DNA of 64,000 nucleotides from Cellulomonas fimi ATCC 484 (GCF_000212695.1 NC_015514.1:3534001-3598000), one strand, 5' to 3'; shown: positions 10,378 to 19,131, counted from the first letter of the stretch. Notes: generated from the sequence alone by a model not told the origin. Numbers and translations are program-made.

Positions 10378-10553
10378 CGGCTCCCCAGGGCGATCGGGAC
10401 CCGGCCCTTGAGGTCGCTCACGCCGCCGGGCCCCGGGAGCCGTCCGCGCCGGGCGAGGGCCTCGTCGACGGACCGCGCACGGAGCGCCTGGACGGCCGCG
10501 AGGACCTCCTCGCGGCGTGCTCCGGATCCCCTGCCCCTCGCCGCGCGGCGCAC
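10251..10553 (-). pseudogene. Possible gene remnant between mazG-like and PfkB genes
   Basis: The 200-bp gap 10378-10577 shows coding-like third-position GC on the minus strand. A GTG at 10553 has GGAGG four to five bases upstream and reads a plausible helical segment (REEVLAAVQALRARSVDEALARRG cut to its core, then VSDLKGRVPIALGS). The frame then runs antisense into the mazG-like gene, where it looks like noise. It could be a gene that has lost its 3' end, or a chance frame. I recognise no family. Confidence 0.2.
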
Positions 10554-10577
10554 CCGCCCTCCGAGCACACTCGGCTC

Positions 10578-11552
10578 ATGCCGGACCGCAGCGCTTCCGA
10601 CGAGCCCCGCACCCCGCGGGTCTGCGTGCTCGCGCCCACGCCCCTGCTCACGGTGACGATCGAGCCGCCGACGAGCGAGGAGTCGCACCCGGAGGTGCAC
10701 GTGCACGCGGGCGGGCAGGGCCTGTGGGTGGGCCGCATGGCGGTGTCGCTGGGCGCGGACGTCGTGGTGTGCGGGCCGTTCGGCGGCGAGACGGGGACGG
10801 TGCTCGCACACCTCGCGGAGGTCGAGCGGCTGCGCGTGCGCCCGACGGCCTACGCGGGCGGCAACGGCGCGTACGTGCACGACCGCCGCGACGGCGACCG
10901 GCGGGAGGTCGCCGAGACGCCGCCGCACCCGCTGGACCGGCACGAGCTCGACGACCTGTACGGCACGGTCCTGGTCGAGGCCATGGACGCCGACGTCACG
11001 GTCCTGACGGGCGCGGACCCGGCGCGGATCCTGCCCGCGGCGGTCGTGGGCCGGCTCGCGCGCGACCTGCGCGCCGCGGGCCGGACGGTCGTGGCGGACC
11101 TGTCGGGCCGCGCCGCGGCGGCCTTCGCGCAGGCGGGCGGCGCGGTGCTCAAGATCAGCCACGAGGAGCTCGTCGACGGCGGTTTCGTCGCGTCCGACAG
11201 CCTCGACGACCTGCGGGGAGCCGCCCTGCGGTTCGTCGAGCAGGGGCTCGACGCGGTCGTCGTCTCGCGGGCCGGCGAGCCGGTCCTCATCGTCACCGCC
11301 GGCGAGACGCACGAGGTCGTCCCGCCGCCCATCACGGTCGTCGACCACCGCGGCGCGGGCGACTCGATGACCGCGGGCATCGCCGTCGGGCTGGGCCGCG
11401 GACTCACCCTGGCGGAGGCGGTCCGCCTCGGCGCCGCGGCGGGCGCGCTCAACGTCACGCGCCGCGGCCTCGGGACGGGCCGTCGTGAGCAGATCGAACG
11501 GTTCGCGCGGCGCGTGCAGGTCCGCCCCGCCGACGGTGGCGCCGGCTCCTGA
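10578..11552 (+). CDS. PfkB-family carbohydrate kinase
   Basis: 324-aa sugar kinase of the ribokinase/phosphofructokinase-B fold. The N-terminal half has the glycine-rich substrate-side motif (VHAGGQGLWVGRMAVSLGA). The C-terminal half has the anion-hole and catalytic-base motif DHRGAGDSMTAG, whose Asp deprotonates the substrate hydroxyl. The overall build (VTIEPP near the start, HAGGQG) is closest to 1-phosphofructokinase-like members, but the substrate is not fixed by context: no PTS or sugar transporter is adjacent. The ATG at 10578 is the first start inside the domain; no strong ribosome site is seen. surE begins 74 bp downstream. Confidence 0.8.
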   Translation: MPDRSASDEPRTPRVCVLAPTPLLTVTIEPPTSEESHPEVHVHAGGQGLWVGRMAVSLGADVVVCGPFGGETGTVLAHLAEVERLRVRPTAYAGGNGAYVHDRRDGDRREVAETPPHPLDRHELDDLYGTVLVEAMDADVTVLTGADPARILPAAVVGRLARDLRAAGRTVVADLSGRAAAAFAQAGGAVLKISHEELVDGGFVASDSLDDLRGAALRFVEQGLDAVVVSRAGEPVLIVTAGETHEVVPPPITVVDHRGAGDSMTAGIAVGLGRGLTLAEAVRLGAAAGALNVTRRGLGTGRREQIERFARRVQVRPADGGAGS

Positions 11553-11626
11553 CGGCCGCCCGCCCCGGTGGCGCCCGCACCGGACGTCCGGTCCGATGGG
11601 ACGACACCGACGAGAGGCGGCTCACC

Positions 11627-12433
11627 GTGCGCGTGCTGGTGACGAACGACGACGGCATCGACTCCCCCGGCCTGACGACGCTCGCCGCGATGGCGCTCGA
11701 GGCGGGCCACGACGTCGTGGTCGCGGCGCCCGCGCGGGAGTCGTCGGGCGCGAGCGCGTCGCTGCTGGGGGCGGAGCAGGACGGGCGGCTGATCGTCGCG
11801 CCGAAGTCCCCGCCGGGCCTGCCGGACGACGTGACGTCGTTCGCGGTCCGGGCGGCGCCGGGCCTCATCGCGTTCGTCGCGGCGTACGGCGGCTTCGGCC
11901 CGAAGCCGGACCTGATCCTGTCGGGCGTGAACCGCGGCGCGAACACCGGGCACGCGGTGCTGCACTCGGGCACGGTCGGCGCGACGCTGTCGGGCGCGAC
12001 GCACGACATCCCCGGCCTGGCGGTGTCGATCGCCTACCACGAGCCCCGGCACTGGGAGACGGCTGCGGCGTTCGCGCGGCCCGTCCTCGACTGGCTCGCG
12101 GAGCAGCATGACGGCGACCGGCACGCGCGCGTCGTCAACCTCAACGTCCCGGACCTGCCCGCCGACCAGGTGCGCGGCCTGCGCAAGGCACCGCTCGCGT
12201 CGTTCGGCGCGGTCCAGGCCCGCATCCACGAGCTCGAGCACGGGCACCTGCAGCTCACGTACTCGGACGTCGAGATCACGCGTGAGCCCGAGACCGACGC
12301 CGGCCTGCTGGCCCGCGGCTGGGCGACCCTGACCCAGCTGCGCGCCCCCTGCTTCGACGCCGACGCGGTCCTGCCCGAGCACGGACCGCTGCCCGGCCCG
12401 ACCGGGGCCGACCCCGTGAGCGCGCCGGCGTGA
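11627..12433 (+). CDS. surE: 5'/3'-nucleotidase SurE
   Basis: 268-aa metal-dependent nucleoside monophosphatase. The N-terminal NDDGIDSPG carries the metal-binding Asp pair. The metal-binding Asn is in LSGVNRGANTG, and the segment after it (HSGTVGATLSGA) is the usual SurE active-site loop. Length is typical of the family. The start is a GTG at 11627 that gives the canonical MRVLVTNDDG. It converges on the crt operon with only 9 bp between the two stop codons, and no hairpin is visible there. Confidence 0.92.
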   Translation: MRVLVTNDDGIDSPGLTTLAAMALEAGHDVVVAAPARESSGASASLLGAEQDGRLIVAPKSPPGLPDDVTSFAVRAAPGLIAFVAAYGGFGPKPDLILSGVNRGANTGHAVLHSGTVGATLSGATHDIPGLAVSIAYHEPRHWETAAAFARPVLDWLAEQHDGDRHARVVNLNVPDLPADQVRGLRKAPLASFGAVQARIHELEHGHLQLTYSDVEITREPETDAGLLARGWATLTQLRAPCFDADAVLPEHGPLPGPTGADPVSAPA

Positions 12434-12442
12434 CCGGCGCCC

Positions 12443-13312
12443 CTAGGTCCGCGCGACCGCGATGAGCAGCATCGTCACGAGGAACCCCGTGACGAGGTTG
12501 AGCCACAGGAACCGGCGCCAGCCGGCATTGGCCCGCTCGCAGTCGTCGTCGGTGACACGCCAGAACACCGCGGTGCTCACCGCGTAAGGCAGGGGCAGCA
12601 GGGCGGCGAGCACGCCCGGCCACGGCACGACGAGCAGCACGCCCGCGGCGCCGACGTACAGCAGCGTCGCGAGCACGACGGTCCGGTGCGCCCCGAGTGC
12701 GGTCGCGACCGACGCGATGCCGCCCTCGCGGTCGGCGCGCACGTCCTGCACGGCGCCGAACGCGTGCGACGCCATGCCCCACAGCACGAACGCGACCAGC
12801 ACGGGCCACGCGGTCCGGGCCGCCAGGTCGGCGTCGACCAGCACGAGCGCGTACAGCAGCGGCCCGACGAAGTGCATCGCCGAGGTGAACGAGTCGAGGA
12901 CGGGCCGCTCCTTGAACCGCAGCACCGGTGCCGAGTAGGCGACGACGAGGAACAGCACGAGGGTGAGCACCGCGGTCGCGGCGGCGTCCCCCACGGCGAC
13001 GAGCCACGCGACGAACGGCAGCGGCAGCAGGACGCTCGACCACAGGATCCGCCGGTGCACGGCGGCGGCCCGCTCGGGCGCGACCAGACCGCCCTCGATC
13101 CCGCCCTTGCGCGGGTTGCGCAGGTCGGACGCGTAGTCGAACACGTCGTTCACGCCGTACATCAGCAGGTTGTACGGCACGAGGAAGAACAGCGTGCCGA
13201 CGACGAACGTCGCGTCGAGACGGCCGCCCGTCGCCATGAGGTAGCCCGCGGCGAACGGGTAGGCCGTGTTGATCCAGGAGAACGGCCGCGACGCGGCGAG
13301 GACCTCCCTCAT
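12443..13312 (-). CDS. crtEb: Lycopene elongase / UbiA-type prenyltransferase (CrtEb type)
   Basis: 289-aa integral membrane prenyltransferase. It has the UbiA motif NDVFDYASDLRNPRKGG and a second Asp motif, QDVRADREGG, which bind prenyl diphosphate through Mg2+, and about eight hydrophobic segments. It is predicted to add C5 units to both ends of lycopene (C40) to give flavuxanthin-type C50 carotenoids. It is the last gene of the operon; its ATG overlaps the preceding stop (ATGA). The order crtE-B-I-Ye-Yf-Eb is the same as in Corynebacterium glutamicum (without the MmpL-type gene), which supports the CrtEb name. Confidence 0.9.
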   Translation of the reverse strand: MREVLAASRPFSWINTAYPFAAGYLMATGGRLDATFVVGTLFFLVPYNLLMYGVNDVFDYASDLRNPRKGGIEGGLVAPERAAAVHRRILWSSVLLPLPFVAWLVAVGDAAATAVLTLVLFLVVAYSAPVLRFKERPVLDSFTSAMHFVGPLLYALVLVDADLAARTAWPVLVAFVLWGMASHAFGAVQDVRADREGGIASVATALGAHRTVVLATLLYVGAAGVLLVVPWPGVLAALLPLPYAVSTAVFWRVTDDDCERANAGWRRFLWLNLVTGFLVTMLLIAVART

Positions 13313-13623
13313 GCGGCGCCCTCCGCCGCGGCGGCCCGACGCCGGCGCCCGAGGACCGTCCAGAGCACGGGCATCCCGACCGCCGCGGCGATCGCGTACG
13401 CGAAGTCCTCGAGCGGCGCGCCCCAGACGTACACGCCGAGGATCTTGTCCGGGTCGAAGACGTACAGGTCGGCACCGATCATCAGCGTGTCGAACACGGC
13501 CGTGAGCAGGCACAGGTGCACGACGGTCCACACGAGCGGCATCCCGCGCAGCCGCCGCAGCGTCGGGAACGACACCGCGAGCAGCACGACGAGCACGGCC
13601 ACGTTGAGCACGATGTTGGTCAC
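13309..13623 (-). CDS. crtYf: C50 carotenoid cyclase subunit (CrtYf-type)
   Basis: 104-aa membrane protein of the lycopene-cyclase-domain family, with three hydrophobic helices and the PLEDFAYAIAAA motif near the end of the last one. It works as a heterodimer with the preceding subunit to form the end rings of the C50 carotenoid. The start is the GTG at 13623, overlapping the crtYe stop (GTGA). Whether the ring type is epsilon (decaprenoxanthin, CrtYe/Yf) or gamma (sarcinaxanthin, CrtYg/Yh) cannot be decided from sequence alone. Confidence 0.88.
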   Translation of the reverse strand: MTNIVLNVAVLVVLLAVSFPTLRRLRGMPLVWTVVHLCLLTAVFDTLMIGADLYVFDPDKILGVYVWGAPLEDFAYAIAAAVGMPVLWTVLGRRRRAAAAEGAA

Positions 13624-14012
13624 GCGGGGCCACCCCGTCCGCCGGTCCCGGGGCCGTCGGCGCCGCCCGACCCGCCCGCGCGCGCACGCACCCCGGCGTC
13701 CCGCAGCGACGCCGTCCGGTCGAACCAGCGCCAGGCCAGCAGCGCGGTGTAGCAGAGCAGCGCGAGGAAGAAGGCCTCCTCGACGGGCAGCTCGGGCGCC
13801 AGCAGCAGGCCCGTCATGTGGGGCGAGTCCCCGCGCGCGAAGATCCCGAGGACGAGCCCCGCGACGTCCCAGAGCAGGAAGGCCAGCACGCCGATGCCGA
13901 CCGTGAGCGCGGCGCGGCGCGCGTCGTGCCAGAACGCGAGCCGGAACCGCCGGTCGAGCAGCGCGAGCCCGCCGAGGGACAGCAGCAGCGCCCCCAGGTA
14001 CGCGAACCTCAT
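13620..14012 (-). CDS. crtYe: C50 carotenoid cyclase subunit (CrtYe-type)
   Basis: 130-aa membrane partner of the next gene, with three helices. It contains FRLAFWHDAR and the conserved LPVEEAFFLALLCY motif of heterodimeric lycopene cyclases; the acidic pair there is thought to protonate the polyene. The Gly/Arg-rich tail (about 115-130) is likely cytoplasmic and variable. ATG at 14012 overlaps the crtI stop (ATGA), so the subunits are translationally coupled. Confidence 0.88.
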   Translation of the reverse strand: MRFAYLGALLLSLGGLALLDRRFRLAFWHDARRAALTVGIGVLAFLLWDVAGLVLGIFARGDSPHMTGLLLAPELPVEEAFFLALLCYTALLAWRWFDRTASLRDAGVRARAGGSGGADGPGTGGRGGPA

Positions 14013-15784
14013 GCGCGCCCGGCCCGCACCGCGCTCCACACCCCGGCGGGCCGAGCCGCGTCGAGGAAGCCGGGCCGCAGCGGTGCGGGCAGCGGTCGCG
14101 TCGACGTCTCGCCCAGCAGCCGCTTCGCGACGAGCTCGGCACTGATGAGGCACATCGGCAGCCCGACGCCCGGGACGGTGCCCCCGCCGACGTGCAGCAG
14201 GTTCGGCACCCGCGCGGACGCGTCCCCGGGGCGGAACATCGCGCTCTGCGCGAGCGTGTGCTCCATGCCGAGCGCGGTGCCGCGCCACGCGGACAGGTCT
14301 CGCGCGAAGTCGGCGGGTGCGACGACGTGCCGCGTGACCACGCGGCCGCGCAGGTCGTCGATGCCGGCCCACGCGCCGACCTGGTCGAGGAAACGGTCGG
14401 CGTGCCGCTCGACCTCGTCACGCTCGGGGCTGCCGGGGGCGCCGTCGCCGAGGGACGCGTCCGCCGGGAACGGCACGAGCAGGAAGAGGTTCTCGTGCCC
14501 CGGCGGGGCCGCGGTCGGGTCGGTCGCGGTGGTGCGCGACGCGTACACGGACGCGACCTCGGGCACGCGCAGCCGGTCGGCGGGCGTCGAGCGCCCGTCG
14601 CCGAGGATGTCCGCGAAGTTGCCGGGCCAGTCCCGCGTGAAGAACAGCGAGTGGTGCGCGAGCTCCGGCAGCGCGCCGCGAACGCCGGCCATGACGAGCA
14701 GCGCGGAGATGCCGGGGCCGCTGCGCTCCCACGTGGGCGCGGGATGGTCGCTGTGCCGCGGGTCGAGCAGCGCGGTCTCGGTGTGGTGGCGGTCGGCGCC
14801 GGACACGACGACGTCCGCCTCGACGAGCTCGCCGGTCGCGAGCCGGACGCCGCGTGCGACGCCGGTGCGCCGCGGGGTCCGGGCGGTGCGCGGTGCGGGC
14901 TCCACGTCGATCTCGACGACGTCGGCGCCGGTGCGGATCTCGACGCCTTCGCGCACGGCGAGCCGTTCGAGCGCCTCGATCACGGTGTACATGCCGCCGC
15001 GCGGGTAGCGCACGCCGTCGACGAGGTCGAGGTGGCTCATGAGCGAGTACAGCGCGGGGACGCGGTACGGCGAGGACCCGAGGAACACCGCGTGGTACCC
15101 GAGCGCCTGCCGCAGCACCGGGTGCTGCACGGTCCGCTCGACCTTCTCCGCGAGGGTGTGCGTGAGCAGGTCGACGAGCGTCCCCGAGCGCCGCACGACC
15201 GGCGCGGACAGCAGCCGGTCGGGGCGCTGGAACGTCGTCCACAGGAAGTGGTCGAGCGCGGTGCGGTACGCGAGCGACGCGTCCTGCGCGTAGCGCCGCA
15301 CGGCCTCGCCCGCGCCCGGCTCGAGCGCCTCGAACGTCGCCCAGTTCTGCTCCGCGTCGGCGACCAGGTCGAAGCCCTCCGCACGCCCGCCCGGCGTCTG
15401 CGGCTCGGTGAACAGCCGGTACGCGGGGTCGAGCGGCACGAGGTCGAGGTGGTCCTCGACCCGCTCGCCGAGCAGCGCGAACGCGTGCGCGAACACCTCG
15501 GGCATGAAGTACCAGGACGGCCCGGTGTCGAACCGGAACCCGTCGACGGTGAGCGTGCCCATCCGTCCGCCGAGCCGCTCGTGCCGCTCGAGCAGCGTGA
15601 CCTGCGCGCCCCCGCGCGCGAGCAGCGCGGCCGTCATGAGCCCGCCGATCCCGCCGCCGACGACGACCACCCGGCCGGGCCCGTCACCGGGCTGCGCAGC
15701 CGTGCCGGTCGCAGCGCGCGACCGCGGGGTGCGGCCCGCCGGGGGCGCGTCGGAGCCGCCGGCCCGTGGTGCCGTCGTCGTCAT
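14009..15784 (-). CDS. crtI: Phytoene desaturase CrtI
   Basis: 591-aa FAD-dependent desaturase converting phytoene to lycopene. After a 37-residue Pro/Ala/Gly-rich extension it has the dinucleotide-binding VVVGGGIGGLMTAALLARGG and the following LLERHERLGGRMGT, which together bind FAD. The C-terminal VGGGTVPGVGLPMCLIS is the second FAD contact and the signature of bacterial CrtI. The unusually long N-terminal extension may mean translation really starts further in, though the ATG at 15784 overlaps the crtB stop (ATGA) as elsewhere in this operon. Peripheral membrane enzyme. Confidence 0.93.
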   Translation of the reverse strand: MTTTAPRAGGSDAPPAGRTPRSRAATGTAAQPGDGPGRVVVVGGGIGGLMTAALLARGGAQVTLLERHERLGGRMGTLTVDGFRFDTGPSWYFMPEVFAHAFALLGERVEDHLDLVPLDPAYRLFTEPQTPGGRAEGFDLVADAEQNWATFEALEPGAGEAVRRYAQDASLAYRTALDHFLWTTFQRPDRLLSAPVVRRSGTLVDLLTHTLAEKVERTVQHPVLRQALGYHAVFLGSSPYRVPALYSLMSHLDLVDGVRYPRGGMYTVIEALERLAVREGVEIRTGADVVEIDVEPAPRTARTPRRTGVARGVRLATGELVEADVVVSGADRHHTETALLDPRHSDHPAPTWERSGPGISALLVMAGVRGALPELAHHSLFFTRDWPGNFADILGDGRSTPADRLRVPEVASVYASRTTATDPTAAPPGHENLFLLVPFPADASLGDGAPGSPERDEVERHADRFLDQVGAWAGIDDLRGRVVTRHVVAPADFARDLSAWRGTALGMEHTLAQSAMFRPGDASARVPNLLHVGGGTVPGVGLPMCLISAELVAKRLLGETSTRPLPAPLRPGFLDAARPAGVWSAVRAGRA

Positions 15785-16770
15785 GCCTGTCCGTCCCGTC
15801 CGCCCGCGCGTCGCCGCGCCCACCACTGCCGGCCGACCGCGCCGGCCACGACGCGCACCTTCACCGGCCCGGGCACGCGCACGCGCGCCGCCGTCAGCCG
15901 GTCCGCGGGCTGCGCCGCGAGGTCGGCGAGCAGCCGGTCGTAGAGCGCGAGCGTCGCGGCGACGGCGTACCGGGAGCGCCCAGGCAGCCGCGGCAGCGCG
16001 GCGCGCGCGACGGCGACGTCCCGGCCGATCTCGTCGAGCACCTGCGCGCGCTGCTCCTCGGTGAGCCGGCCCCGCTCGGTGCCGGGGAAGTACGCCCGCC
16101 CGAGCTCGTGCGCGTCGACCCCGAGGTCGCGCAGGAAGTTGATCTTCTGGAAGGCGGCCCCGAGTGCGCGCGCGCCCGCGACCTGCTGCGGGTCCGGCTC
16201 GACGAGCGGCTCCCCGGGAATCCGGTCGGCGTTGAGGAACACCCGCACGCACATGAGCCCGACGACCTCCGCCGACCCGTACACGTACTGCTCGAAGCTC
16301 TCCCGGTCGTGCACGGTGGCGTGCAGGTCGGCGCGCATGGAGGCGAAGAACGGCGCGGTCTCGGCGGTCGTGATGCCCGTGCGCCGCGCGGTCCGGGCGA
16401 AGGCGTGCACGACGAGGTTCGTCGAGTAGCCGGTGCGCAGCGCGCGGACCGTCTGCGCCTCGAGCTCGTCGAGCTCCTGCGCCGCGCCCGGCCCGCCGAA
16501 CGTGTCGACGACCTCGTCCGCGAGCCGGACCAGGCCGTAGACCGCCTCGATGTCGCGGTGCGCGCGCCGCCCGAGCAGCCGCGAGCCCCAGCCGAACGAC
16601 GTCGAGTACGCGCCGAGGACGAGCGCGCTCGTGCGCGCGGCGGTCGTGTCGTACAGCCGCACGGAGCGGTCGTGCGCGGCCCCCGCGAAGGCGTCGCGCG
16701 CACCCGCGGGTGCCGCGGGCCGGGGCGCGTCGGGGCGTCGCGCCGGCTCGTGCGCGTGCTCGACCACCAT
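15781..16770 (-). CDS. crtB: Phytoene synthase CrtB
   Basis: 329-aa trans-isoprenyl diphosphate synthase (head-to-head) making phytoene from two geranylgeranyl diphosphates. It shows ADEVVD as the first Asp-rich motif and FLRDLGVDAHELGRAYFP as the second, both Mg2+ binding. The N-terminal 30 residues are Pro/Ala/Arg-rich and probably flexible. The ATG at 16770 shares its A with the crtE stop (TGATG), so reinitiation is likely. Confidence 0.93.
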   Translation of the reverse strand: MVVEHAHEPARRPDAPRPAAPAGARDAFAGAAHDRSVRLYDTTAARTSALVLGAYSTSFGWGSRLLGRRAHRDIEAVYGLVRLADEVVDTFGGPGAAQELDELEAQTVRALRTGYSTNLVVHAFARTARRTGITTAETAPFFASMRADLHATVHDRESFEQYVYGSAEVVGLMCVRVFLNADRIPGEPLVEPDPQQVAGARALGAAFQKINFLRDLGVDAHELGRAYFPGTERGRLTEEQRAQVLDEIGRDVAVARAALPRLPGRSRYAVAATLALYDRLLADLAAQPADRLTAARVRVPGPVKVRVVAGAVGRQWWARRRAGGRDGQA

Positions 16771-17873
16771 CAGTGCCCCCGTCCGACCAGATCGTCGACG
16801 ACGCCCACAAGGTAGTCCGCCAACGGCTCCGGCAGCGCGCGGGCGTGCTCGCGGGCCGCGCGCGCGGTGCGCGCGACGAGCGTCCGCACGGCCGCGAGCG
16901 CACCCGAGTCGACCATGACCGCGCGCACGAGCGCCGCGCCCTCCTCGTCGAGGTCCGGCTGCCCGACGTACCGGTCGAGCGTCGCGCGGCCCGCGGGCCC
17001 GGAGCGGTCGTAGGCGACCCGCAGCAGCTCGGTCCGCTTGCCGCGGCGCAGGTCGGACAGCACCGACTTGCCCGTGACGGCCGGGTCCCCGAACACCCCG
17101 AGGTCGTCGTCGGTGAGCTGGAACGCCAGGCCCAGCGCGGCGGCGACGTCGTCGAGGCGCCGCAGCACGTCCTCGTCGGCGCCGGCGAGGACCGCGCCGG
17201 ACGCGAGCGGGACGCGGCAGGAGTACTCGGCGGTCTTGAGCGCGGCGACGAGCAGCGCGTCGACGTCGGCGGGCGCGAGCGTCTCGGACGCGACGTCGAG
17301 CAGCTCCCCCGCGACGGCCGTCTCGACGCCGTCGGCGAGCAGGTCCGTGAGTCGCTCGCGCACGTCGCCGGGCACGGGTGTGCGCGCGACGAGGCGGAAC
17401 GCTGAGGCGAGTGCGAGGTCGCCGGCGAGGATCCCGGCCGCGAGCGCCTGCGCGTCGGCGTCGACCGCGGGCAGTCCCCGGGTGAGCCCGCGCCGGCGGG
17501 CCGCACCGCTGACGTTGAGCCGCCCGCGGCGCACGTCGTCGTGGTCGAGGACGTCGTCGTGGACGAGCATCGCGACGTGCAGGACCTCCTGCGCGGCCGC
17601 GACGGGCGCGACGGCGCCGAGGTCGGTGCCGCCGAGGCCGAGGTAGGCCGCCGCGGTGAGCCGGGGGCGCATGAGCTTGCCGCCGAGGGTCGAGGCGAGG
17701 TCCTCCCACAGCACGCGCGCGGCGTCGGCGTGCCGGCCGGCGCGCACGGCGCGTTCGACGAGCAGGTCCTGCAGCGTCGATGTCGCGAGCCGGGTGGCGT
17801 CCTCGACGGCGTGCGCGAGCGCAGCGGTCGAGCGGATGCTCCCTCCGGCGAGGGCGAGGTCGCCGTCGTCCAC
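16770..17873 (-). CDS. crtE: Geranylgeranyl diphosphate synthase CrtE
   Basis: 367-aa head-to-tail prenyl transferase that supplies the C20 precursor. It has GGKLMRPRLTAA, the first aspartate motif in VHDDVLDHDD and the second in QLTDDDLG. The start is placed at the GTG at 17873 because AGGAGG lies four to five bases upstream; a GTG at 17900 in the same frame lacks such a site. It is the first gene of the minus-strand crt operon; the likely promoter and an 18-bp palindrome lie just upstream. Confidence 0.92.
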   Translation of the reverse strand: MDDGDLALAGGSIRSTAALAHAVEDATRLATSTLQDLLVERAVRAGRHADAARVLWEDLASTLGGKLMRPRLTAAAYLGLGGTDLGAVAPVAAAQEVLHVAMLVHDDVLDHDDVRRGRLNVSGAARRRGLTRGLPAVDADAQALAAGILAGDLALASAFRLVARTPVPGDVRERLTDLLADGVETAVAGELLDVASETLAPADVDALLVAALKTAEYSCRVPLASGAVLAGADEDVLRRLDDVAAALGLAFQLTDDDLGVFGDPAVTGKSVLSDLRRGKRTELLRVAYDRSGPAGRATLDRYVGQPDLDEEGAALVRAVMVDSGALAAVRTLVARTARAAREHARALPEPLADYLVGVVDDLVGRGH

Positions 17874-17927
17874 GTGGCCTCCTGGTCTGGCGCGTGTCAC
17901 AGTGCCGCAGGCGGTCCGACCGCGGAA

Positions 17928-17945
17928 TGCTCAGCGTACTGAGCA
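17928..17945. promoter_or_regulatory. Palindromic operator candidate of the crt operon
   Basis: Perfect 7-bp arms (TGCTCAG and CTGAGCA) around CGTA, 55 bp before the crtE start and 120 bp before galE. In the related C. glutamicum the crt operon is repressed by the MarR-type CrtR binding in front of crtE. A comparable repressor may bind here, but no regulator gene is next to the operon. Confidence 0.55.
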
Positions 17946-18064
17946 ATTTCCGGACCGCCACTGCAGACCACTTCGGCGCGGGAGACGCGTCTGGATGCAG
18001 CGAGTTTCGATCAAATATCCCCAGGATCGAACACAGATCAACAGGGATCGACTACGCTGACGCC

Positions 18065-19024
18065 ATGACGTGGATGGTGACGGGCGGGGCTGGGTACATC
18101 GGGTCGCACGTGGTGCGGGCCTTCCGACAGGCGGGCATCGCGCCCGTGGTGCTCGACGACCTGTCGAGCGGGCACCGCGTGTTCGTCCCCGACGACGTGC
18201 CGTTCGTCGAGGGGTCGCTGCTCGACACCGCACTCCTGGCCCGCACGCTCGGTGAGCACGAGGTCGAGGGCGTCGTGCACCTCGCCGGGTTCAAGTACGC
18301 CGGCGTGTCCGTCGACCGCCCCCTGCACACCTACGAGCAGAACGTCACCGGCACCGCGCGCCTGCTCGAGGCCATGGCCGCGCAGGACGTCCCCGCGATC
18401 GTGTTCTCCTCGTCGGCCGCGGTGTACGGCACCCCCGACGTCGACCTCGTCACCGAGGAGACCGCGACCTCGCCCGAGTCGCCCTACGGCGAGTCCAAGC
18501 TCGTCGGCGAGTGGCTGCTGCGCGACCAGGGCCGCGCCACCGGCCTGCGGCACACCTCGCTGCGCTACTTCAACGTCGTCGGCTCCGGCACGCCCGAGCT
18601 GTACGACACGAGCCCGCACAACCTGTTCCCGCTGGTCCTCGACGCCCTCACCCAGGGCCGCACGCCGCGCATCAACGGCACCGACTACCCGACGCCCGAC
18701 GGCACCTGCGTCCGCGACTACATCCACGTCGCCGACCTCGCCGACGCGCACGTCGCCGCCGCCCGCGCTCTGTCCGCGGGCACCCCGCTCGAGCGCGTCT
18801 ACAACCTCGGCTCGGGTGACGGCGTCTCCGTGCGCCAGATCATGACGGCGATGGCCGACGCGACCGGCATCCCGTTCGAGCCCAAGGTCGCCCCCCGCCG
18901 CCCCGGGGACCCGGCGCGCATCGTCGCGTCCGGCGAGCTGGCCGCGCGCGACCTCGGCTGGCGCATGACCCACACGCTCGCCGACATGGTGCGCAGCGCG
19001 TGGGAGGCCCGCCAGGCCCACTGA
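18065..19024 (+). CDS. galE: UDP-glucose 4-epimerase
   Basis: 319-aa extended short-chain dehydrogenase/epimerase interconverting UDP-glucose and UDP-galactose with tightly bound NAD+. It has the TGGAGYIGSH nucleotide motif at the N-terminus, VVHLAGFKYAGVSV, the catalytic Ser in SSSAAVYG and the YGESK Tyr/Lys pair. CVRDYIHVADLADAHVAA and PRRPGDPA near the end are typical of GalE. There is no ribosome site, but TACGCT (18053-18058) is a -10 box six bases before the ATG, so the mRNA is probably leaderless. Convergent with the following oxidoreductase gene. Confidence 0.92.
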   Translation: MTWMVTGGAGYIGSHVVRAFRQAGIAPVVLDDLSSGHRVFVPDDVPFVEGSLLDTALLARTLGEHEVEGVVHLAGFKYAGVSVDRPLHTYEQNVTGTARLLEAMAAQDVPAIVFSSSAAVYGTPDVDLVTEETATSPESPYGESKLVGEWLLRDQGRATGLRHTSLRYFNVVGSGTPELYDTSPHNLFPLVLDALTQGRTPRINGTDYPTPDGTCVRDYIHVADLADAHVAAARALSAGTPLERVYNLGSGDGVSVRQIMTAMADATGIPFEPKVAPRRPGDPARIVASGELAARDLGWRMTHTLADMVRSAWEARQAH

Positions 19025-19131
19025 CCGGACCGCTCGACGAGGCCGCCGCACCCCTGCCCGACCGGCAGGACGCGGCGGCCTCCGTCGTCACGGCCGCCCA
19101 AGCCCGCAGGGACGACCGGCGCGCCGTCCCG

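Noticed and set aside
14009..17506. 1165-codon ORF over crtI, crtB and crtE
   Set aside because: Only the part from 15784 to 14009 is CrtI; the upstream part is crtB and crtE read out of frame, with no known domain.
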